In this document: one piece after another, positions 33,249 to 41,953 of the stretch | Numbering within the stretch: position 1 is the stretch's first letter | How the letters are laid out: each line of letters opens with the position of its first letter | Origin: Pseudobdellovibrionaceae bacterium | GTDB taxonomy: Bacteria > Bdellovibrionota > Bdellovibrionia > Bdellovibrionales > Bdellovibrionaceae | Direction of reading: 5' to 3' | DNA length: 64,000 nt | Assembly: GCA_947449255.1 (NCBI GenBank) | Contig: CANFQX010000007.1 | Location: 62,001-126,000 of the forward strand | The notes under the pieces: model-generated | What the model saw: the letters and a program-made list of their open reading frames with translations, nothing else | What the model was told of the DNA's origin: nothing | Database searches by the model: none | Translations under genes and position numbers: made by a program

Positions 33249-34010
33249 TCAGATCATCAAATCAAAATCATACTTTATGGCTGATAACAGAGCCATGCAA
33301 GCCGTTTCAACTCGTAACACTTGTGGGCCCAAGGTGACTGGATGAAGGCCTAGTTTTTCAAAAGTTTGAACTTCTTGATGAGAAAAACCACCCTCGCTTC
33401 CCACGATAATCCAAATATCCTTAATACCCTGAGGATGCTCGGCCTTTAATTTTTGGCAGTATTGCTTTATTCCAAAGGCTGAAACCCCTTCATAGGCAAA
33501 AAGACCCACTTGGGATTCTTTTGGGTTAATGAATTCAATAACTTTGTCCAAAGTCACAGGTGAACGCACTTGCATGAGGTCGCCACGGCCACATTGTTGG
33601 GTGGCCGACCGAACTATTTTATCCCAGCGGTCTAATTTATTTTCAGAAATTTTATCACCCTTGTGGATAAAGCTAAATTCAGAAAAAAATGGTTGAATAC
33701 TTTTTGCGCCCAACTCAACTGCTTTTTCCATAACGGCATCCATGACTGGAAACCGAGAAATTGACAGAGCGATGTGGATATGAGGATTTTTTAATGCTGG
33801 AATAATACGTTCTTCTAGGATTAATGCTGTGGCAATTTTCTTGGACACATAAGTGACCTCAACAAAAAAGGCCTTGCTGTCTTCGGTGAGGACTTCAAAT
33901 TTTGAGCCCAGTTCTTGCCGACAGACATCAAAGATGTGGTGAAAGACATCCCCAGAGAAATTGACTTGGTCGCCGAAAAGATCTTTTTTCTCAATCCAAT
34001 ATCTTCTCAT
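33249..34010 (-). CDS. rsmE: 16S rRNA m3U1498 methyltransferase RsmE
   Basis: 253 aa from ATG 34010, which overlaps the prmA stop (ATGA) and begins with the typical MRRYWIE. The SPOUT knot is shown by IVGSEGGFSHQEV and LGPQVLRVETACMALLS; ALSISRFPVMDAVMEKAVELG is the usual middle part. Methylates N3 of U1498 in the decoding region. Coupled to prmA, as in many bacteria. Confidence 0.95.
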   Translation of the reverse strand: MRRYWIEKKDLFGDQVNFSGDVFHHIFDVCRQELGSKFEVLTEDSKAFFVEVTYVSKKIATALILEERIIPALKNPHIHIALSISRFPVMDAVMEKAVELGAKSIQPFFSEFSFIHKGDKISENKLDRWDKIVRSATQQCGRGDLMQVRSPVTLDKVIEFINPKESQVGLFAYEGVSAFGIKQYCQKLKAEHPQGIKDIWIIVGSEGGFSHQEVQTFEKLGLHPVTLGPQVLRVETACMALLSAIKYDFDLMI

Positions 34011-34903
34011 GATTGCACCCAGTATCCAACCCACTCATCTTTTTCAAGGCGCCGAACCACAGTCAGGCCAGAACCTTCAATGAACTTTTCAAAGAAAAAA
34101 CTGTCTCTTTCTTCAAGAATGCCAGTCAAAAGCATATGGCCACCAGGCTTTAAAACTCGAAAAAGCTCTTTTTTTAGTTTAATTAGAACTCCATCGACGA
34201 TATTTGCCACAACAACGTCATATTGTTCTCTAATCTCTTCAAGTTGGGCTTCAGGCAGTAAAATTTGGTCGAGTTTGTTGAGCTTAATGTTTTCACGAGC
34301 TACGCGGCGGGCTTCTGGATCAATCTCGATGCAAGTCACAGTTCCAACTCCACTCATTTGAGCCAGAATTGCTAGAATTGCAGTTCCTGTTCCAACATCA
34401 AGCATCGACATGTCCGCGAGCTTGGCTTTATTTTTTTCAGCCAATTTATTTATAAAAAAGGCCATCATCTGGGTGGTGGCGTGTGTTCCAGTTCCAAAAG
34501 CCATTCCAGGGTCGATTGAAATGGGATATTTGCATTCTTCAGGAGCCGTTAACCAAGAGGGAACAACCCAATAATCACCGACGAGTTTGAAGGGCTTAAA
34601 CCCTTTCTTCCACTCGGCAAGCCAATCCTTATTGACCTCTTCAAAGAGAGTCCATTTGATAGACTTATTGAGACCTAAAAGGCCATCAAAGAAAGTTTGT
34701 TCGGGATTTTCTTGGAAGAAGACATCCAGTTCATGGTTGTGAACTTGGACAATGGTGGGCTCATAGGCCAAATCAGTCTGGGAAAAAATCAGGGCCTCGG
34801 AAACTCCGGTTGCACCAGATTCGAAACAATGGGTTGTAATAATATCTTCAAGGTCCGCAGGGACCTGGCTTAAACGGACGCGGATGTAGGAATTTTCACT
34901 CAT
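34007..34903 (-). CDS. prmA: ribosomal protein L11 methyltransferase PrmA
   Basis: 298 aa from ATG 34903 (MSENSYIRV), preceded by GGGG; a start at 34939 would add 12 residues inside the gene before it. The SAM domain shows SIDPGMAFGTGTHATTQ, MLDVGTGTAILAILA and VVANIVDGVLIKL (the N-I/V pair near the catalytic site), all standard for PrmA, which trimethylates L11. Overlaps both neighbours by a few bases. Confidence 0.93.
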   Translation of the reverse strand: MSENSYIRVRLSQVPADLEDIITTHCFESGATGVSEALIFSQTDLAYEPTIVQVHNHELDVFFQENPEQTFFDGLLGLNKSIKWTLFEEVNKDWLAEWKKGFKPFKLVGDYWVVPSWLTAPEECKYPISIDPGMAFGTGTHATTQMMAFFINKLAEKNKAKLADMSMLDVGTGTAILAILAQMSGVGTVTCIEIDPEARRVARENIKLNKLDQILLPEAQLEEIREQYDVVVANIVDGVLIKLKKELFRVLKPGGHMLLTGILEERDSFFFEKFIEGSGLTVVRRLEKDEWVGYWVQS

Positions 34904-35489
34904 GCCCCGATTTGTTATCAGATATTGCCACTTTTTCAAGTCTTTCCGGAGGACTGCTCTTTATGAGTTCGGCTTTTGAATTTTGTGCTTTATTTTTTTG
35001 AATATCAGCGGGACTTTTTATCAGTGCAATTTCAACGGTCGGTTTCTGAGGTGCTGAGGCATCCGCTACTTTTTTTGGTTTGCTCGAATCAATAAATGAA
35101 CCTTTGAGCTCAATTTGATCACCAGTCATGATGCCTATTTGTTCTAGCATGGGCAGCTCATCTCGAGAAAATAGACTGAATTCTCTAGCCACAGTGACTT
35201 TTTCATAGATCGCAATGATTTTAAGTTGGCCCACGGGAACTAAGATTTCTCCGACTGAATTTGTTCCACCACTATCGCGGATATTGATCTTGCGAATGAC
35301 ATTGACGACAAGATTTTTTTTCAACCCTGAGTTGGCTCCCGTATTGATGAAGAAATCCTTATAGATGGGATCTTTGTCGGCCAAAGTGATATTTCTGCGG
35401 ACATCAATGACAGTCATCTCTGCAGCACTGACTGAGAATGATAGTCCTAATGAAAACATCGTAGAGAAGAAAAAGGGAAGCAGCTTCAT
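34896..35489 (-). CDS. periplasmic protein of unknown role
   Basis: 197 aa. Signal peptide MKLLPFFFSTMFSLGLSFSVSA. Residues 25-130 form strand-rich segments (VIDVRRNITLADKD, LVVNVIRKINIRD, VGQLKIIAIYEKVTVAREFS); residues 135-197 are Lys/Pro/Ala-rich and likely disordered. First gene of the run that continues with prmA, whose start it overlaps by 8 bases. No family recognised. Confidence 0.7.
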   Translation of the reverse strand: MKLLPFFFSTMFSLGLSFSVSAAEMTVIDVRRNITLADKDPIYKDFFINTGANSGLKKNLVVNVIRKINIRDSGGTNSVGEILVPVGQLKIIAIYEKVTVAREFSLFSRDELPMLEQIGIMTGDQIELKGSFIDSSKPKKVADASAPQKPTVEIALIKSPADIQKNKAQNSKAELIKSSPPERLEKVAISDNKSGHE

Positions 35490-35612
35490 AAATAAAACCT
35501 TTCCGTGGTTTTATATTATTTCGGAATTCTCGCAATGAAACTTAAGTTTTGTTTTTTTAGACCAGAATTGTCCCAAAATGAGACTGATTTTTTTAAGCAA
35601 AAAGGCAAAAAA

Positions 35613-35639
35613 AGAGGCCACTGTCTTGAAGTGGCCTCT
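35613..35639 (-). terminator. rho-independent terminator of rluB
   Basis: Perfect 10-bp stem: on the minus strand AGAGGCCACT (35639-35630) and AGTGGCCTCT (35622-35613), 7-base loop, followed by seven T. 29 bases after the rluB stop. Confidence 0.92.
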
Positions 35640-35668
35640 GAAATAAATAAGGATGAGTGGACGGAAAG

Positions 35669-36574
35669 TTATTTCTTTACTGTGTTTGCTTCTTTATGAG
35701 CACGAGAAGCCTTTGTCCCGGTCTTTTTGAGGCGAACTCTTGAAGCCGGTTGAGCAGTTTTTTTCAATGAAGGTGCTCTTCCTTTGTAAGATTCTTTTTT
35801 GACTTTCAGTGCCTCTGGATCATCAGCAAGAAAGACGCGTTCTGCGGCAACATCATTTATAAAGACGAGCTCTCCAATTCGCAAAGCTCCCATGCGCAAT
35901 CTTCCGATGGCAACACGTTGAAGTTTTAGAACGTCAAAGCCCACCTTGGCAAACATTTGTCGAATTTGGCGGTTTTTACCCTCGGTAATAACCATCTTAT
36001 ACCATTCGTATTTCTCTGATTTTTTGTCGCCTGATTTTTTAATTTTTTCAAGATGCCGAGCTGACACTTTGCCACCAACAATTGAAACGCCTTTACGAAG
36101 CTTTTCAATGTGATGGGGTTGAGGCTGTCCATCCAATTTAACTAAATATGTTTTGGTGACCTCTGCTTTTGGATGCATGACTTTGTTGGCAAAATCACCA
36201 TCATTCGTCAAAAGCAACATTCCTTCAGAGTCCCAATCCAGCCGCCCAACAGGGAATACTCGTCCCGGAACACCCGCAAGGTAGTCGGCCACAGTGGGGC
36301 GGCCTTCAGGGTCTTCCATTGTTGTTAAAACGCCAGTGGGTTTATTTAAAAGGAGATAAAGCTTTTGTGCTAATGGTTTCCTAAGGGGTTTTCCATTGAC
36401 CAAAATTTTATCTTCGGAGGGATCAACTCTCACACCAAGCTCGTAAACGCGTTTTCCATTTACGGTAATTTGGCCTTCTTCGATCATTTTGTCAGCATGC
36501 CGGCGTGACGCCAAGCCACTGTCAGCTATTAATTTATTAAGTCTAACTCTTTGAGTGGAGCTATTTTCAGACAT
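35669..36574 (-). CDS. rluB: 23S rRNA pseudouridine synthase, RluB/RsuA family
   Basis: 301 aa. An N-terminal S4 RNA-binding domain (RLNKLIADSGLASRRHADKM), then the catalytic GRLDWDSEGMLLLTNDG with the essential Asp, and GKNRQIRQMF. The C-terminal tail (about 250-301) is Lys/Arg-rich, as in RluB proteins. Makes pseudouridine in helix 80-90 of 23S rRNA (position by analogy). Its first 46 bases lie inside the preceding gene. Confidence 0.92.
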   Translation of the reverse strand: MSENSSTQRVRLNKLIADSGLASRRHADKMIEEGQITVNGKRVYELGVRVDPSEDKILVNGKPLRKPLAQKLYLLLNKPTGVLTTMEDPEGRPTVADYLAGVPGRVFPVGRLDWDSEGMLLLTNDGDFANKVMHPKAEVTKTYLVKLDGQPQPHHIEKLRKGVSIVGGKVSARHLEKIKKSGDKKSEKYEWYKMVITEGKNRQIRQMFAKVGFDVLKLQRVAIGRLRMGALRIGELVFINDVAAERVFLADDPEALKVKKESYKGRAPSLKKTAQPASRVRLKKTGTKASRAHKEANTVKK

Positions 36575-37581
36575 TCTTCATCAGCCTCAGATAGTTGTTT
36601 AGAAATCAGTATATCACTACTTAGGTCTGATGAGGAGGATATATTGCTGCGATTGCATGCTGCGATTGCATGGCGCAGATCTCGCGCCAATAGAGTCATC
36701 AGTTTATCCCCTAAAAATATATTTTCCAGGGCCGTATCAGTCTTACCAAGGATTATATTGGCCCATTTTATAGCCTCAGAGTCACCTTGTTGGACTAGAG
36801 CCCCGGTTCTTTCAAGCTGAGTGATCAAGTCTTGGTAATAGGGGTCTGTTCGGCGGTCTAAAAAAAATTGTTCGAGTCGCTTTATTGGGAATAAAACTCG
36901 CGTTTGATCTTGCAGGGACTCATTCTTCATTTCCAAAAGCCTTTGAAAGACATATCCCCTCATTAAAACGCCAGTGATTCTGTCATTCAAGACCCTGAAT
37001 TGAGCTGTAATATAGGGAGCAACTTCAATTTTATGGGTGTGATGGGGGCTTAACTCCAGGTCAGGTGTGTAATATAAAACCAAATCATTACGCAGCGGTT
37101 CAAGCACTCCCGATCTGATCGTGAACTTTTTATCATAAGTGCGCACTTCAAGGGACTTGTCTGATCGCAATAAAACAGCCACAACCCTCTTATTTTGATC
37201 AGGAAGAATGCGAAACTTGTCGCCCTCCCTCGAGATCGACTTTATATAGGACTTAACTGCGTCAAGAAGGTCTGAGAAGTGCTCGATCTCGAGCACTTGC
37301 GTGTGCTGAGGGAAATGGATCAGGGCAAGATCAAATTTTTGTTGATAGAAGCTATTGAAGTTTTCAAGCAGAAATTGAACTTCATGCCCTAACTGCTGCT
37401 TGTTGGATGCCCAATGAGGATAATCCATACAGTAGGAAAAAAACATATCAATCAATTCAGGAGTTAAATCGTCTTCGGCGTGAGCGAATCCGCGAAGGAA
37501 ATTATAAAAGGACAGCCTGGTCGGCGTGTTCTGCGGATTAAGATCAGAGACGAATTTTAGAAGCTGTCCTACTTTTAACAT
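36529..37581 (-). CDS. conserved hypothetical protein with a duplication-altered C-terminus
   Basis: 350 aa from ATG 37581 (GAGGG five bases upstream); an upstream ATG at 37641 would add 20 residues. Soluble, alpha-helical at both ends with a strand-rich middle (RVVAVLLRSDKSLEVRTYDKKF). A perfect 13-bp tandem repeat (36647-36672) near the 3' end shifts the frame; without it the protein would end in IYPPHQT at 36621, before rluB. The present 35-residue tail would then be new and overlaps rluB. No family recognised. Confidence 0.7.
   Translation of the reverse strand: MLKVGQLLKFVSDLNPQNTPTRLSFYNFLRGFAHAEDDLTPELIDMFFSYCMDYPHWASNKQQLGHEVQFLLENFNSFYQQKFDLALIHFPQHTQVLEIEHFSDLLDAVKSYIKSISREGDKFRILPDQNKRVVAVLLRSDKSLEVRTYDKKFTIRSGVLEPLRNDLVLYYTPDLELSPHHTHKIEVAPYITAQFRVLNDRITGVLMRGYVFQRLLEMKNESLQDQTRVLFPIKRLEQFFLDRRTDPYYQDLITQLERTGALVQQGDSEAIKWANIILGKTDTALENIFLGDKLMTLLARDLRHAIAACNRSNISSSSDLSSDILISKQLSEADEECLKIAPLKELDLIN
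36647..36672. repeat. 13-bp tandem duplication inside a gene
   Basis: CTGCGATTGCATG occurs twice without a gap (36647-36659 and 36660-36672). The repeat length is not a multiple of three, so it changes the reading frame of the surrounding minus-strand gene. Confidence 0.95.
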
Positions 37582-37795
37582 TTTTCCCTCGGGAATTAAG
37601 GTATGAATATTTGAATTTTTAGTCCAGGAAAAATATTTCAAAATTCAAACTATTTTCTGGCCAATGGAGGACTCATACAAAAATGTTCAAATCCTAGATC
37701 AAGGCCTAGTTCTTGGTAAAATACAGTTCCGTTGATAGCAGTAGATTTCACAATGGAATTCAATGATTCTGGCGGTTGAAATTGATAGTTTATGT

Positions 37796-37829
37796 TTACC
37801 TGTGTTCAATAAGACTATTGTTCAGGTAA
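37796..37829. promoter_or_regulatory. composite palindrome upstream of the coiled-coil gene
   Basis: Arms TTACCTG (37796-37802) and CAGGTAA (37823-37829) surround an inner CAATA/TATTG pair with a 4-base loop. No T-run follows on either strand within a few bases, so an operator or mRNA element is more likely than a terminator. It lies 66 bases before the ATG at 37895. The rest of 37642-37894 shows no gene. Confidence 0.4.
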
Positions 37830-37894
37830 CACGGAATGAGTAATACTGTTTAGAACCGAGCGAGATACAGATAGAGATTAAAAAGGGGTAGGGA

Positions 37895-38407
37895 ATGCAA
37901 AAAGAATTAAATCCAGAATTATTTGGCGACAAAAAAATTATGAAAAGTTCAAATTTGGTAGGAGCAGAGAATTCAAATTCAATGGCAAATTCTCAAAATA
38001 ATTTCTTAAATACAGATCGTCAGATTTTTGAACTCAAATCTCAGAATCAGATGTTAGCAGATCAAATGAATAAAATCGTAGCCACGGTGAACGAACTCAT
38101 TAAAAACAATTCATCTAAGTTCGATCGCCAACAAGCACTTCTAACCCGCATGGAACAAAGTCATAATGGACTGGCTGTAGAGGCGGGACAAAAAATCACT
38201 CAACTTTCTCAAAAATTGAATGAACGCAAAGGACTTGATTTAAAGATTCAAGAGATGGTCGATCGTCACAACAACGTCATCAAAAGTTTTGAAGTGCGTA
38301 TGAATCACCTGCAAAAGTTGCTTGCCGAAAAAGAGGCCCAAATGATTTCAGGCCAGGCGGCATTGAATGAAGCTAAAATGGAATTGGCGAGATTGAAAAG
38401 GCTGTAA
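37895..38407 (+). CDS. coiled-coil protein of unknown role
   Basis: 170 aa, no signal or membrane helix, no Cys or Trp. Residues 45-170 are a nearly continuous coiled coil (IFELKSQNQMLADQMNKIV, ITQLSQKLNERKGLDLKI, MNHLQKLLAEKEAQM). The ATG follows AAAAAGGGGTAGGGA. The product could be a scaffold or filament-like protein; no family recognised. Convergent with the gene at 38410. Confidence 0.7.
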   Translation: MQKELNPELFGDKKIMKSSNLVGAENSNSMANSQNNFLNTDRQIFELKSQNQMLADQMNKIVATVNELIKNNSSKFDRQQALLTRMEQSHNGLAVEAGQKITQLSQKLNERKGLDLKIQEMVDRHNNVIKSFEVRMNHLQKLLAEKEAQMISGQAALNEAKMELARLKRL

Positions 38408-38409
38408 AA

Positions 38410-39045
38410 TTAAAAGGTCTGGAGGAAGAGGTAATGGCCGCGATCTTGATATTTTTTCATGAAAAAGTACAACTGATCGGCCATTTTCATTTTTCTTTCG
38501 GCATCCTTGATTGAAAGCAGGCTGAGACATTTAAAATCCAAAAGCTTTTCTTTTTCACACTGTGAAATTTCCAACTCAGATTGGTTTTTTTCTAGCCGCC
38601 TAAATTCAATAAGATTCAGGGTGAAATAACTGCGACCTAAGGGCTTAATAACAGATTCAATGTATTTATTTTGCTCGAGCTCTTGAGCTTCTTCAGGTTG
38701 TACGACAATCCAACATAATTTTTTGCAGTCTTGAGGGTTTAATTTATCATCGACTCGGTGAATGGGCGCTCCCAGAAGTTGACTCGCTGAGGCCGCAATT
38801 TGTTCGGCTACGATTTGAAGTCGCGAATTCCCTGCCGGTAGACCAATGATTAAAATCTCTGAGGCTTGAAAGTCGGGGAATAAGCGCTGGGCGATGGCTG
38901 GTCCGACATTGCTGTCATTCTTGCTGATTTTTGACGGGGTAATCAATGTATTCGCGCGCAGGCTGACACCTTTTTTAACAAGGCTCACCATAGCCCCAAT
39001 GATAATGAGAAAGGCCAGGGAAATGAGGATAACAATTTTTTTCAT
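38410..39045 (-). CDS. membrane-anchored periplasmic hypothetical protein
   Basis: 211 aa. N-terminal helix (about 4-24, VILISLAFLIIIGAMVSLV) serves as signal anchor. The rest is a soluble alpha/beta domain (EILIIGLPAGNSRLQIVAEQIA, CWIVVQPEEAQEL, SYFTLNLIEFRRLE) with four Cys. It resembles substrate-binding-type folds only loosely. 29 bases downstream of dsbD on the same strand, so possibly cotranscribed and a client of DsbD; that link is inference. Confidence 0.65.
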   Translation of the reverse strand: MKKIVILISLAFLIIIGAMVSLVKKGVSLRANTLITPSKISKNDSNVGPAIAQRLFPDFQASEILIIGLPAGNSRLQIVAEQIAASASQLLGAPIHRVDDKLNPQDCKKLCWIVVQPEEAQELEQNKYIESVIKPLGRSYFTLNLIEFRRLEKNQSELEISQCEKEKLLDFKCLSLLSIKDAERKMKMADQLYFFMKKYQDRGHYLFLQTF

Positions 39046-39074
39046 ATTTTTCCCATATTTTTTAAAGCAATCAG

Positions 39075-40949
39075 TTATTGAAGTCCTTTTTCAAGACGAA
39101 GCAGAAACTCTGCAGGCTTTTCGAATTGAGTGAGTGTGAGTGCATCTATCCAAACTCCATCTTTATTTATAAAAATCAAAGTGGGCAGGCCCTGGATTTT
39201 ATATTTCTTCTTCAATGCACGAAGTTCAACACTGTCTCTTGTGGCATCAAATTTTAGCAGCGTGTAGTTTTGTGCCATTATTCGAATTCTGGGGTCAGTG
39301 AAGGTTTGCTCTTCCAATTCATGGCAGGCAGCGCACCACTCTGCCCAGAGATCAATAATGAGAGGTCTTTTTTCAACTTTTGCCTGTTGAATCGTCTTTT
39401 CAGAGTAAGGCTGCCAATTGAGTTCTTGGATTTTGTTTAAGGAGTGATCTGCCATTATGCGACCTTGGATGTAGGGGCGAAGGTCAAAAACAGAAAGGCA
39501 AATATAGCCAATTCCCACAATCAGAAGGGCTTGCATTAAACCTTTTTGAACGCTTTGACTGGAACGCAAATTCTTAACCGACAAAAAGGCTCCAGACGAA
39601 CTGGCAAGAATGACTAATCCAAAACCAAGGAAGAAATCAAATCCCCGGCTTGGCAACAGCAGCCCTAAATAATAATAAAAAGCCGACAACATAAGAGTTC
39701 CCAGAATAAATTTAATGCCAATCATCCAGGATCCTGAGCGAGGCAGTGCTTTAGCAAATTGATTGGAGAGTCCTAAGGCAATAAATATCAATCCAAAGCC
39801 AAGTGCGTAAGTGAACAAGAAAAAGAAACCCAGCAGTTTGTTTTGAGTGGAAGCTACATAGGTCAAAATAGCAACCAACACTGGGCCAACACAGGGGCTG
39901 GCTACAATTCCTGCAAACATGCCCGTTAGATAGACCTTACCTAGACCTTGGCCGTGCTTCTTTTTACTGAGGCGATTGTGAATAAATGCTGGAAGCTGAA
40001 GATCAAAAAGTCCATACATGCTCAGCGACATTAAAAGAAAAATACCGCAAACAATGGAAAGCACAATAGGACTTCCAAGACTTGCACCAAAAACTTGTCC
40101 CCCAGAGGCGGCAATGACCCCCAAAGTTGAATAGGTGGTGGCAATCCCCAGGACATAGCTCAAACTTGTGATGAAATTTTGTAAGCGTGTTTTTTCTTCA
40201 GCGTGATTTCCTAATACGGCCAAGGTGATCGGAATCATTGGGAAAATGCAAGGAGTGAAGCTGGTGAAGATCCCCGCAAAAAAGATAAAAATAAATCCAA
40301 AAAACAAATTGGTGCTTAAATATTTCTTGAAATTATTGGAATCAAAATACTGACTCCAGGGGCTTCCCGTCGGGGATCCTGCTTTTTCGCCATTTGAAAT
40401 GAGTTCGCTGGTTCCCTCGGGGTAGCCATTTATCACAATGGGAATGCTGATGGTTTTAGTTATTGGAAAAAGACAAAACTGCTCGGAGCAAGCCTGATAG
40501 GACAACTCTAATTTCATCGAGTCTTGTTTTTTAATGAAATGATCTGGGGCTTCAATTTGCACTCTTAAGGTGGCATCACCCTTTATTCCACTGCGGTTTT
40601 TTTTAGAAAAATGATCGTACCAGGTGGATAGTGGAGTTATTTTGAGCGCTGCAATCTTAAAGCCGTCAGGCTCCAAAATGGTTAACTTAAACTTGTCCGC
40701 ATAGGCGTGAAAGCCGTCGGGGAGATGCATTTTCATTTCTATAGAACCATTTTGCCCTTCGTTCCAATCGACGGGTGTTATCTTTGCATTCAAGGTTAGT
40801 GGATCTGTGTTTTTATCATGAAGTGTATTGTCGCCGATATCTTGAGTTTTTAATTGAAATTCGGACTGAGCCCAAGTTGCAGTTTGAAAAGCAAAAAAAG
40901 TTAAAATGAAAAGGGCAAGTCTGGGAAGTTGTCGCAATTGTGATTTCAT
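39075..40949 (-). CDS. dsbD: thiol:disulphide interchange protein DsbD
   Basis: 624 aa, all three parts present: signal peptide (1-27) and periplasmic alpha domain with YQACSEQFCLFP; about eight membrane helices with FTPCIFPMIPITLAVLG and IVASPCVGPVLVAILTY carrying the two membrane Cys; and a C-terminal thioredoxin domain with WAEWCAACHELEE. It carries electrons from cytoplasmic thioredoxin to periplasmic partners such as DsbC or cytochrome c assembly proteins. No other Dsb gene is near. Confidence 0.95.
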   Translation of the reverse strand: MKSQLRQLPRLALFILTFFAFQTATWAQSEFQLKTQDIGDNTLHDKNTDPLTLNAKITPVDWNEGQNGSIEMKMHLPDGFHAYADKFKLTILEPDGFKIAALKITPLSTWYDHFSKKNRSGIKGDATLRVQIEAPDHFIKKQDSMKLELSYQACSEQFCLFPITKTISIPIVINGYPEGTSELISNGEKAGSPTGSPWSQYFDSNNFKKYLSTNLFFGFIFIFFAGIFTSFTPCIFPMIPITLAVLGNHAEEKTRLQNFITSLSYVLGIATTYSTLGVIAASGGQVFGASLGSPIVLSIVCGIFLLMSLSMYGLFDLQLPAFIHNRLSKKKHGQGLGKVYLTGMFAGIVASPCVGPVLVAILTYVASTQNKLLGFFFLFTYALGFGLIFIALGLSNQFAKALPRSGSWMIGIKFILGTLMLSAFYYYLGLLLPSRGFDFFLGFGLVILASSSGAFLSVKNLRSSQSVQKGLMQALLIVGIGYICLSVFDLRPYIQGRIMADHSLNKIQELNWQPYSEKTIQQAKVEKRPLIIDLWAEWCAACHELEEQTFTDPRIRIMAQNYTLLKFDATRDSVELRALKKKYKIQGLPTLIFINKDGVWIDALTLTQFEKPAEFLLRLEKGLQ

Positions 40950-41049
40950 ATCTTTTTTTATTCTTTCTCTCGACCTTGGGCAAGTTTATTTGGCAATGAC
41001 TCAATTCAAACACTTAAGTGGCCGATAGGTGACGCAGAGGTTATTTCAC

Positions 41050-41916
41050 ATGGGTTTTCTAGGTATATTAATCGTTTTTGCAACAGTGTTTGGTGGATAT
41101 ATTGCCGGTCATGGGAAAATGGGGGTCATCATTGAGGCCGCCGCTCTTGAAATGGTGATCATCGGTGGTGCAGCCTTCGGTGCTTACGTCATCGCAAATC
41201 CCATGAAAATTGTAAAGATGGGAATAAAACTTTCCATCAAAGCGATGACCGCAAAAGGTCCACAGAAAAAAGACTACGTAGAATTAATGCAAATGCTGTT
41301 TCAGCTTTTCCAAGCCTTTAGAAAAGAAGGCCCGCAAGGAATCGAGAAGCACATTGAAGAACCTGAAAAATCCGACATTTTTAAAGCCTACCCAGGTTTC
41401 ATGCACAACCATCATGCCGTTGAATTTTTGTGTGATACGATGAAGGTCACACTTTCTTCTGAACTTTCACCCTATGATGTCGATGATTTGTTAGATGCCG
41501 ATATTAAGGGAATTCATGCCGAAGAACATTTGGCCCAACATGCTATTACAGCAGTGGCCGGAGGATTTCCAGGGTTAGGAATCGTTGCCGCGGTTCTAGG
41601 GATCGTTAAAACAATGGGTGTTTTGACGGCAGGAACCGAAGTGATCGGTGAGTACGTGGCCCATGCCCTTGTTGGAACGATGCTGGGAGTGTTTTGCGCC
41701 TACGGTTTGATTGAACCAACGGCCACAAAAATTGCTGCAGATATTGAAGCGGAGGGTCGCTACTTGAGTTGTATTAAGGCTGCTCTTGTAGCCTTACAGA
41801 GAGGTGCACCACCCATAGTTTGTGTCGAGTTTGCTCGGCGTTCGATTATGCCAGAGGAACGACCGTCATTTGCCGAAATAGATAAAGCGACAAAAGAAAT
41901 CAAGAAAGCTGCCTAA
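41050..41916 (+). CDS. motA: flagellar motor stator protein MotA
   Basis: 288 aa from ATG 41050 (MGFLGILIVFATVFGGYIAG), with AGAGGT nine bases upstream; a GTG at 41029 would add seven residues before the first helix. Four membrane helices; typical pieces are AALEMVIIGGAAFGAYVIANP, HAITAVAGGFPGLGIVAAVLGIVKTM and the conserved Pro region GLIEPTATKI. Forms the proton channel with MotB, which follows 37 bases later. Confidence 0.94.
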   Translation: MGFLGILIVFATVFGGYIAGHGKMGVIIEAAALEMVIIGGAAFGAYVIANPMKIVKMGIKLSIKAMTAKGPQKKDYVELMQMLFQLFQAFRKEGPQGIEKHIEEPEKSDIFKAYPGFMHNHHAVEFLCDTMKVTLSSELSPYDVDDLLDADIKGIHAEEHLAQHAITAVAGGFPGLGIVAAVLGIVKTMGVLTAGTEVIGEYVAHALVGTMLGVFCAYGLIEPTATKIAADIEAEGRYLSCIKAALVALQRGAPPIVCVEFARRSIMPEERPSFAEIDKATKEIKKAA

Positions 41917-41953
41917 GAAAAATAAATAGGCGCAGAAGGTTGAACTCGGAAGT

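Noticed and set aside
35505-35699. 64-codon plus-strand frame between two minus-strand genes
   Set aside because: It runs through the rluB terminator stem and has no ribosome site.
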